DNA of 64,000 nucleotides from Teratosphaeria epicoccoides (taxonomy: Eukaryota; Ascomycota; Dothideomycetes; Mycosphaerellales; Teratosphaeriaceae), in the NCBI GenBank assembly GCA_021401465.1, contig JADDMT010000045.1:62001-126000 (forward strand), written 5' to 3'. Below, one piece after another: positions 57,142-64,000 of this stretch. How positions within the stretch are numbered: the stretch's first letter is position 1; every line of letters starts with the position of its first letter. A model generated the notes under the pieces. That model saw only the letters and a program-made list of their open reading frames with translations, was not told the DNA's origin and did not search any database. The position numbers and the translations under genes were made by a program.

Positions 57142-58491
57142 ATGACCAGCCTGCTGACCGTCCTCCCTGACCTTGACATCAAGCCTTATACCCACATTCT
57201 CCCATCGCTCGAAAAAGCATCCATCTCGACAGCAGATCTACTCACCCTCGATGCCGTCGACGTGGCCAAGAGGGCGCAAGTCCCGCCTGGGGAGGTGAGG
57301 AAGCTTGCCGCGGCGCTCCTTGACGGCCTGCATGGGCCCAGTCTGAATCAGCAGTCCGCCACGGGTTCCAATTCCGGCCTATCTTTTCAGCATGGTCATG
57401 ATCTCATCGAGCGATGGAGGACCATCAGCCTTCTCGACGACGCGTTTGATGCCGCGCTCGGCGGCGGTATTGCAGCCGAGCATGTGACTGAGTTCGTGGG
57501 CGAGAGGTATGGACTGTTCTCGCAGGCCGTCTGCGACCCTCTACTGACCCTTTGCAGCGCGGCCGGGAAAACGCAGTTCCTTCTGACCTTGCTCCTGTCA
57601 GTGCAGCTGCCAGCACCCCTTGGACTTGGCAAATCGGCCTTATATGTATCGACAGAAGCACCGTTACAGACGACACGCCTGACGCAGATCCTCAAGGCTC
57701 ATCCCAAGCTCGCGCCACTCGGTATCGATGACAAGCCTTCATTGAGCAGGGTTCAAAGTACGCACATCCACGATCTCGAGGCGCAGGACCACATTTTACG
57801 CTACCAGGTGCCGGTCGTCATCAAACGCCAGGATATCGGTCTGCTTGTGGTTGACAGTATAGCGGCCAATTACCGACCAGAATTCGAGAGAGGCAAAGTC
57901 CGCAAGAGCGCAGCGGAGAGCTTCGCCAGACGGAGCAAGCAGGTCGCTGAGATGGGGTCTCTGCTTCGCGAGATCGCGCGGAATCACAAAGTGGCAGTGG
58001 TCGTCGCCAATCAAGTTGCAGACCGCTTCTTACCACTTATCGAGCCACCAAGCCAAGCCCCATCTGCCAGCCAGCAGACTCAGCGTTCACGCCCTGCATC
58101 GCCACCGCCGTATCTTGCCGGGAAGCCGGCGATCTGGCCGTCAAAAGTGCAGCCCACCACAGAATTATCGTCGACTCCCTCAATACTTTCAACAGACGAT
58201 CCTCTTGCCCTGGACCATCAGCAAAGTTTCTTCACTGGTTGGGGCGATGACTTGTCAATGCACAATTTGAAAACACCTAGCCTTGGCCTAACCTGGACGA
58301 GTCAGCTCGGAACGAGGATTGCGTTGATCAAGGCACCTGTCACGGCGCCAGACGGCAGCATATTAAGCTGGAAACGGGCGTTTAAGGTGGTTTTTTGTGC
58401 TTGGTCTTCGGAAAGCGTGAACGCATTGGAGATCACAGAGGGAGGTGTACGGGCTGTGCAGGATGCAGTCCTCGAGGGATCGTATCTATGA
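57142..58491 (+). CDS. RAD57: Rad51 paralogue Rad57 (RecA fold, homologous recombination)
   Basis: Exons 57142-57506 and 57558-58491 give 432 residues. The 51-nt intron lies inside the Walker A loop; splicing gives FVGESAAGKTQFLLTLLLSV. The Walker B strand is DIGLLVVDSIAANYRPEFER, and VAVVVANQVADRF follows. An N-terminal helical domain (residues 1-75, including VDVAKRAQVPPGEVRKLAAA) precedes it. A disordered insertion near 300-350 and the terminal WSSESVNALEITEGGVRAVQ fit fungal Rad57. The protein pairs with Rad55 to stabilise Rad51 filaments. The intron length is a multiple of three without stop codons, so an unspliced message would keep the frame with 17 extra residues in the P-loop. Confidence 0.85.
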   Translation: MTSLLTVLPDLDIKPYTHILPSLEKASISTADLLTLDAVDVAKRAQVPPGEVRKLAAALLDGLHGPSLNQQSATGSNSGLSFQHGHDLIERWRTISLLDDAFDAALGGGIAAEHVTEFVGERYGLFSQAVCDPLLTLCSAAGKTQFLLTLLLSVQLPAPLGLGKSALYVSTEAPLQTTRLTQILKAHPKLAPLGIDDKPSLSRVQSTHIHDLEAQDHILRYQVPVVIKRQDIGLLVVDSIAANYRPEFERGKVRKSAAESFARRSKQVAEMGSLLREIARNHKVAVVVANQVADRFLPLIEPPSQAPSASQQTQRSRPASPPPYLAGKPAIWPSKVQPTTELSSTPSILSTDDPLALDHQQSFFTGWGDDLSMHNLKTPSLGLTWTSQLGTRIALIKAPVTAPDGSILSWKRAFKVVFCAWSSESVNALEITEGGVRAVQDAVLEGSYL

Positions 58492-58513
58492 ACAGCGATA
58501 CAGTACAGTCCAA

Positions 58514-59002
58514 TCAATCGTGACCGCCTGGAGAGCCGGTAACACATGTGCTCGGTCCAGCCGTGCTTCCGCACAGTGTAATTAGCACAAGCGTCCGTAC
58601 ATTCTGTCCGTATGCCTCGCCGATGTGACCGACAGGATGATTCGGACAATAGTCTTGGACATAGATGTTCCTGACTCCCGTCTCGTCCACGGACGCTGTG
58701 TAAGTTGGCGTCACGAGCTCGTCGTCTTTCAACGCCACGATGGTGTATGAAATGCCCTCTTGCGCGATCGGACCATCGCCGAGTTTCACCACGGCTGGTC
58801 CACCGTCTACCAAGTCTCCGCAAGCCGGACGTCCAAAGTCGTCCAGGATCGTCCCAACGACCTCGTGGGTCAAGTTCCCACCCAAGTAGCTCGAGTTGTA
58901 TAGTTTGGCAAAGCTCGTTCCGTGGGTGGAGGTCTAGCGCTCGAGAATTGGCGATGCTAGTGTAAGAGCAGCCGTGAGGCTGAGGAGGGCGTTTGACCGC
59001 AT
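58514..59002 (-). pseudogene. Small secreted protein gene interrupted by an amber codon after the signal peptide
   Basis: From ATG 59002 the minus strand reads a clear signal peptide, MRSNALLSLTAALTLASP, then ILER, a TAG at 58934-58936, and stays open in the same frame for 139 more codons (TSTHGTSFAKLYNSSYLGGN, EVVGTILDDFGRPACGDLVD, YVQDYCPNHPVGHIGEAYGQ, and so on) to a TGA at 58514. No GT occurs between the signal peptide and the TAG that could serve as an intron donor. A C-to-T change of CAG (Gln) would explain it. The encoded mature protein would be about 145 residues with four cysteines, no known family. It ends 22 bases from the RAD57 stop, convergently. Confidence 0.6.
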
Positions 59003-59668
59003 GGCCGACGGTGATGGAGGTAGCTGGCATTGATGGGAGGAGCCTTGGATATGCGAATATGAGGCCGGTAGCAGTTTTCTCCACGACGGAATGGCAGAAG
59101 TTAGACCTACCCTTGCCTCGAGGCCTTTTTCTCTCTCAATGTCCACGACGGAGGCGGCACGGAGGTCGCTTGATCTTCATGCGGTACCTTACATGATGAG
59201 GAAAGCATTTGGCAAGCTCGAGGCACATAATGGCATCTTCGACAGTGCGGCTTGCGGGTGTGCTGCTAATACAACTAGTGGTTCTATCGGCCGGACAACC
59301 GGTCGTCTGGTTGATCTGGTTGACTGCTTGTGAACGCGATATTAACTGCTCGTTGCTGCGACTGAGAACTCGTCACCACACTGCGAACCCCATTGATGCC
59401 GTTGACTTTTCGATACTTGGTTGATCCTAAAGTGTTTATCATAGCTGTCGACCGTTTGGCTGAGTGGTCGACTGATACAATGACCGGCTATTCTGGACCA
59501 CCCCTCTTTCTACGAGGTACCTTTCGACTATTACTCACAAGACGTAGCACGACGTCACGAGCATTCCTGAGCTTCAGCGGGACTTCAGAGAAGCAAGATG
59601 CTGGTTCTTATCAGGTAGGGAAGCACAACTCAGTCAAATGAAGTTACACCTAAAGTGCAATTTTCATC
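59003..59668. other. Intergenic region between secreted-protein relic and epoxide hydrolase
   Basis: No gene is recognised. Both neighbouring genes start at the edges of this interval and point away from it, so it should hold two promoters. Confidence 0.4.
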
Positions 59669-61009
59669 ATGTCCTTCGATACCATTCCGCCCAAAGCATC
59701 TCTCAACGTCCAGCCATTCAAGGCGCACGTCTCCGACGAAGATCTCGATGACTTTAAGCAGCTCATTCGACTGTCCAAAATTGGACCCAAGACCTACGAG
59801 AATCAGATCACCGACGTCAAGGACTTCACGAGCTTTGGTGTGAGCCGCCAATGGCTGGAAGATGCAAAGAAGCATTGGGAGACGAAGTATGACTGGCGTA
59901 AGACGGAAGACAGAATCAACGCCCTGCCGAACTTCACAGCATCAATCGAAGATAGTGGGTACCCGTTCGAGATCCACTTTGCGGCATTGTTCTCGAAGAA
60001 GGCAGAGGCTGCTCCCATGATATTGCTGCACGGCTGGCCAGGCAGTTTCCTGGAGTTTGTGAGCACGCTGGAGCAGATGAAGAAGAAATATACACCGGAC
60101 ACGCTGCCTTTCCACCTCATTGTGCCGTCGCTCCCGGGCTACGCCTACTCGAACGGTCCACCGCTCGACAAGGATTTTGATATACTCAGCGTTTCCCGCG
60201 TCATGGACAAGCTCATGGTTGGCCTAGGCTTTGATAGTGGATACATTGCGCAGGGCGGTGATGTCGGGAGCTTCATCGCTCGAGTGCTCGCCGCGAAGCA
60301 CGACGCCTGCAAAGTCGCCCATTTGCATTTGGCGATTGGCGTGTCGCACGACAGCCAGGCCGACATTGACAAGCTTAGCGCTGAGGAGAAGCAAGGTCTT
60401 GAACGATACAACAACTTTGGCTGGCTTGGAAATGCATATGCACGAATGCATGGTACGAGACCGAGTACTGTTGGTCTTGTCTTGGCGTCGAGTCCCATTG
60501 CGACGCTGGCTTGGTGGGTCATCCCATCCTGCTTGCATGAGAGGTGCTCGGACTGACACTTGCACAGGATCGGTGAGAAATTCCTCCAATGGTCGGACCA
60601 AAGCCCTCCGCTCGACGAAATTCTTGACAGCGTCACGTTATACTGGTTCACGCAATCCTTCCCTCGTGCAATCTACTCCTACCGACAGTTCTTCGGGGCG
60701 AAACCCAACTTCGTGCGTACCCTGACCTCTCCAGCCCCCTGTGAAAAATGCATGAGTGCTAATTGTCGTCCCCAGATCCACCCGGACCCGGAGTTCGCAA
60801 TCAAGAAGCCGATGGGCTACAGCTGGCACCACAAAGAGCTTGCTCCTGTGCCCAAGGATTGGGTGGCGAGGACCGGAAACCTTGTTTGGTATAGAGGTCA
60901 TATGGAGGGTGGCCATTTTGCGGCTATGGAGAGGCCAGATCTCTTCATCAAAGACATGGAGGACTTTGTTGGTGAGGTGTGGCCCAAGACTATGTCCGGA
61001 AAGTTGTGA
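59669..61009 (+). CDS. Epoxide hydrolase, alpha/beta-hydrolase fold with EHN domain
   Basis: Exons 59669-60513, 60568-60712 and 60776-61009 give 407 residues. The N-terminal EHN domain (about residues 10-110, from QPFKAHVSDEDLDDFKQLI) is followed by the oxyanion motif LLHGWPGSFLEF (near 120). The nucleophile Asp sits in AQGGDVGSFIARV (near 196) and the catalytic His in HMEGGHFAAMERPDLF (near 376); DWRKTEDRINALPNF and the lid region also fit microsomal-type epoxide hydrolases. It should open epoxides to diols by water, for detoxification or secondary metabolism. Both introns are phase-correct. No signal peptide or membrane anchor is seen. Confidence 0.92.
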
Positions 61010-62983
61010 TTACGCTGCTTCCAGTAAGTTCAGCGATTCGTCTTGCTGTGCTCGGCATGGTCCTAGCAATGTGGATGCTGAGCCTCGAACGTGCATTCAC
61101 GCTGTTGCAAGCTTTTCGGCTGCGCCCAGTGTGGCATTGAACGGCTGCTTGATCTCTCTATTGAACTCATCTTGAGATCACAATCGATTTTTCTCGCACT
61201 TCGCAACCGGCGTTGGAATGTTTCCCGAATGCCGTCACGCCTCGACTCGATGTAATGGCGACTCCGAACTGTGCGCAAAGCAATGTCCCGGTCCGACCAG
61301 CCGCGTAGACACACCGAGACAGAGCACGATGGGTATGACAGCGTCTGCGCTCATCATCTTGCCCGAGCCGTCCAGCGGGTTCGCAAGCGAGATCCACCGG
61401 CACCAAGCCTGGCCGCAGCCCAATCTCGCAGGGCCCGAACATGTTGACAGCAATGTGTAGAAGATGAGGGATCGTGTGGTTGCGACGTAGAAAATTGTCC
61501 TGAGCAGGACAGCGCGAGGCGTGAGGAGTGCGAAGTACTGTGGCGTCTAACGTTCGAGCGTGGGCCGAAGTCGTCGAGGAAGGATGTCTCCGTCGTGCGA
61601 ACGCGATAGCCTTAGTCTGTGTGGCATCTCCTTTGGCTTCATGGGCCCAACATTGCTGAGACATGCTAACTAAGTGATTCAGGGGAACCCCCTCTCCCGT
61701 CTTCTGTAAGCGAATCGCTCGTGATCGCTGGGCGTAATACCTGGTGATGTCTGGCGGGTGAGCTGAGAATGCACGCCGCTCGGAATGCTCATGTGGTGTA
61801 CACGATACATTCATCTTCTTGGCCCGGAGGAGACGACTTGAGTCAAGCGGTTCATCATGAGGGCAACTCACTCGAATCCAAGCTTTGGACGGTGAATACA
61901 CCGGTACCGCAAATGGCCTTGGACAAGTGGAATAGCTGTAGCCCAGACTGCACCAGCACTTCCGGAGAGGGATGGGTTCACAACCTCACAGACATTGAGA
62001 TTACTCGTGTGCCAGGCGGACCGCTTTACGAGGCTTGTGCGGATTCACTGGGCAAAGCGGATACCATATCCATTGGCCAATGGCGTAGGCCTGGCCCATC
62101 ATGACGAGCGAAAGCTGTGGTAGCAACAACAGCCTTTGGAAGCAGCAACCAGTCACCGCAGAAACAGACCTAGCTGCACAAGAACGAAACCGCGTGGTAT
62201 GCACTTAGTGCGCCATATGCACCCAGTAATCGCGCAGTCTTTAGTAGCGAGGCAAATAATCTGCACATCACTGTCATAACTGAGACTCAAACAATTGTGC
62301 TGTGCGATTGGGCAGGTAGGAAGCTCCCTGACCTTGGGAAGTCCTGGAAGTCGGCATTGGAGTTCGATCGAGATATTGGTCGTTGTTGTGGTCATGATGA
62401 TTGCGAGCAGTGGTGGTAACTGAGCCGACGGCAGACGCAGATAATTCTATCGATCCGCGCAGACCAGACAGAACGCAATACCAATGGATATACCTGATGT
62501 CGCTCTTGCGCATTCCCATTGTTGGATGGACGCTCGGCTGAGGGTACATCTGACCTGCAAACTGCCAATCTTTGCTCTCGCTCTCCTCACGATGTTGTGG
62601 TGCACTTGTCACGGGCCGTTCAGAGATCTCACAGTGGCGATCTTTGCTGTCCGCGACTCCTGCTAGTGGCCGATGCTGGTCCCCATCTTGCTCTTTGAGT
62701 CCCAACGCTGAGCCCCACGGGAACATCAAGCTGTGCTGGTATCCAGGGGAAGCCTATCCCTGCTCCCTGCGTCACCATCTGCCCTTCATCGAGCACTAAT
62801 TGTCGGCCTCGTACGCCTTCCCATGCTGCAGTCTCGGAGAACCTCGTTGACGATCCTCATCTATCTGCTCACTCAGCCCGTCTCCATCAGCCCTTCCACG
62901 AGGGCCGTCTGCGCAGTATCCCAAGCTCGTCGACTGGATCCGCCGTCAGAGACGTCGTACTTCCAGTGGTCATGCCAAGCCTA
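61010..62983. other. Gene-poor stretch, no gene recognised
   Basis: A 244-codon minus frame (61167-61901) and shorter frames near 61769-62104 and 62274-62729 have no domain, signal peptide or sensible splicing. A hydrophobic minus-strand scrap (SADAVIPIVLCLGVS near 61330) hints at an older relic but cannot be assigned. Confidence 0.35.
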
Positions 62984-64000
62984 TCACTGGAAGGATAGGT
63001 CCCGCTTGACTTGCGCCACTGGACCAGTGTATATATATCGTCCGACAAGTGCGTAGTATAATGCTGCCGATAACAGGACTCCGACGAACATTACTGAGTT
63101 CCAATTCATACTAGTGGCATCGACCGGCTGTGCAAGTGGGAGAAACTCGAAGATCCACATTGGCATGATCACACAAAGTGCTGCTATGTTGATTGGAAGG
63201 CCCCATCTACCCAACGACCACCTCCTTGGTGGCAATGGCGCGCCGAATAACCGTCTCCAGACCAGACATGCGATGGTGACAAAGTAGGACGACAGGATCA
63301 AAACGCCACCGAGGCAGTTAATTCTGTTCAAAGCCTCAGTGCTGCCGAGGTTTATGCAGGCCAGAAGAGATGCGATCACGAATGACACCAGGACCGCCCT
63401 AATGGGAATGTTCCAATTCTGATCCACATGCGCCAGCCATGTTGATGCGGGTAAGCCGTTGTCGCGAGCGAAAGACCAAAGTTGTCGAGAGGCGGTGGCT
63501 ATTTCACTGATGCAGCAGGATGTCAGATTAACGATCACGATGGCGCACATCACGCTTGCTCCGCCTTTGCTCCGGACGCCGTTGTAGAATACTTGGAGGA
63601 AAGGCTGGCCAGTAGGCGTTTCGAGCACTGCTTCTGCGTCGCCCAAGGTGAAGATTATTGTGACAGCCATGAGGAAGCCCAAGGCTGCATTGGGTCCGAC
63701 ACTCCACATGATGGACCTGGGCATGTTGACCGATGCATCTTGCAATTCCTCGCTCATGTGCACTGAGCAGTCGTAACCAATGAGCGCTCTTATTGGCGTC
63801 GAGAGCCCGATCATGGCTGCAATACCGGTGGTTGGCCAGCCACTGATGTTGGTGAGATTGAACAAAGCGTCTTGTGGGTGAGCTCGTGGCGAAAGCACCC
63901 ACATGGGAATGAAGATAGCGAAGAAGCCGGCGACATGCAGAATTAGGACGCATGCCTCAACGAGCGGCAGGCGGACGGCAAAGATCGTGTTGAACAGAAC
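62984..64000 (-). CDS. APC-superfamily amino acid/GABA/choline permease (partial at right edge)
   Basis: The minus frame is open from the window edge to a stop at 62984 (about 338 codons). It contains a long run of membrane helices. The block IRALIGYDCSVHMSEELQDA followed by VNMPRSIMWSVG is the conserved loop of fungal GABA/choline/amino-acid permeases (Uga4/Hnm1 group). Later come ISEIATASRQLWSFARDNGL then PASTWLAHVD, the second family signature. The C-terminal tail is short (YIY-TGPVAQVKRDLSFQ). The N-terminal helices lie beyond position 64000; the frame continues to the edge without a stop, so the apparent Met at 63904 is internal. Substrate cannot be decided. The gene is intact as far as seen. 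Confidence 0.88.
   Translation of the reverse strand, partial: VLFNTIFAVRLPLVEACVLILHVAGFFAIFIPMWVLSPRAHPQDALFNLTNISGWPTTGIAAMIGLSTPIRALIGYDCSVHMSEELQDASVNMPRSIMWSVGPNAALGFLMAVTIIFTLGDAEAVLETPTGQPFLQVFYNGVRSKGGASVMCAIVIVNLTSCCISEIATASRQLWSFARDNGLPASTWLAHVDQNWNIPIRAVLVSFVIASLLACINLGSTEALNRINCLGGVLILSSYFVTIACLVWRRLFGAPLPPRRWSLGRWGLPINIAALCVIMPMWIFEFLPLAQPVDATSMNWNSVMFVGVLLSAALYYALVGRYIYTGPVAQVKRDLSFQ

Noticed and set aside
61167..61901. 244-codon minus-strand frame
   Set aside because: Rich in His, Arg and Thr, with no recognisable segment; competing frames look equally plausible.
1..64000. Secondary-metabolite cluster, transposon or CRISPR array
   Set aside because: No PKS, NRPS, terpene synthase, transposase, reverse transcriptase or regular spaced repeats were seen.

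Overview
The window is nuclear DNA of a filamentous ascomycete (Pezizomycotina), most likely a Dothideomycete. The evidence is many short spliceosomal introns (36-85 nt, GT-AG, CTGAC-type branch sites), a GAPDH and an actin gene with fungal intron layouts (actin starts with a 7-nt coding exon), and a protein set that includes an eqolisin acid protease, a GH76 wall mannosidase, an NAPE-PLD-like hydrolase, a FacC-type carnitine acetyltransferase, Fes1 and Spc97. The class-level placement is an inference from protein families. Exon joins were worked out by hand; all multi-exon genes given with exact coordinates restore one open frame across their junctions.

Left part (1-15.7 kb): the edge of a secreted-protein gene, a decayed MFS transporter, a small conserved gene, a decayed GPI-type surface protein gene, a divergent pair (NAPE-PLD-like hydrolase and thioredoxin/glucosidase-fold protein), then a gene-poor stretch holding two small cysteine-rich secreted proteins. 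One of these is in three short exons that no single reading frame shows.

Centre left (15.7-27.1 kb): GAPDH, a Dfg5/Dcw1-type GH76 enzyme, a MetE-like protein, an arabinitol/xylitol dehydrogenase-like enzyme, a truncated polysaccharide deacetylase and an eqolisin. Then 27.1-31.5 kb holds only relics: a membrane-protein remnant and a frameshifted F-box/LRR-like pseudogene.

Centre right (31.5-49 kb): a 2EXR/F-box-like gene, proteasome subunit alpha-5 divergent from Spc97, a serine carboxypeptidase with a basic tail, cytochrome c oxidase subunit 5, a gene with coding signal in several frames (probably broken), Fes1 and actin.

Right part (49-64 kb): a Tda3-like FAD oxidoreductase, a probable Sld7 replication factor, FacC carnitine acetyltransferase, Rad57, a small secreted protein with an amber codon directly after its signal peptide, an epoxide hydrolase, and an APC permease running off the right edge.

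The genes do not form a biosynthetic cluster or operon-like unit. The main pattern is that housekeeping genes (cytoskeleton, proteasome, respiration, glycolysis, recombination) are intact, while several accessory genes for secretion, surface, transport and F-box-like functions lie between them in different stages of decay, next to intact small secreted proteins.
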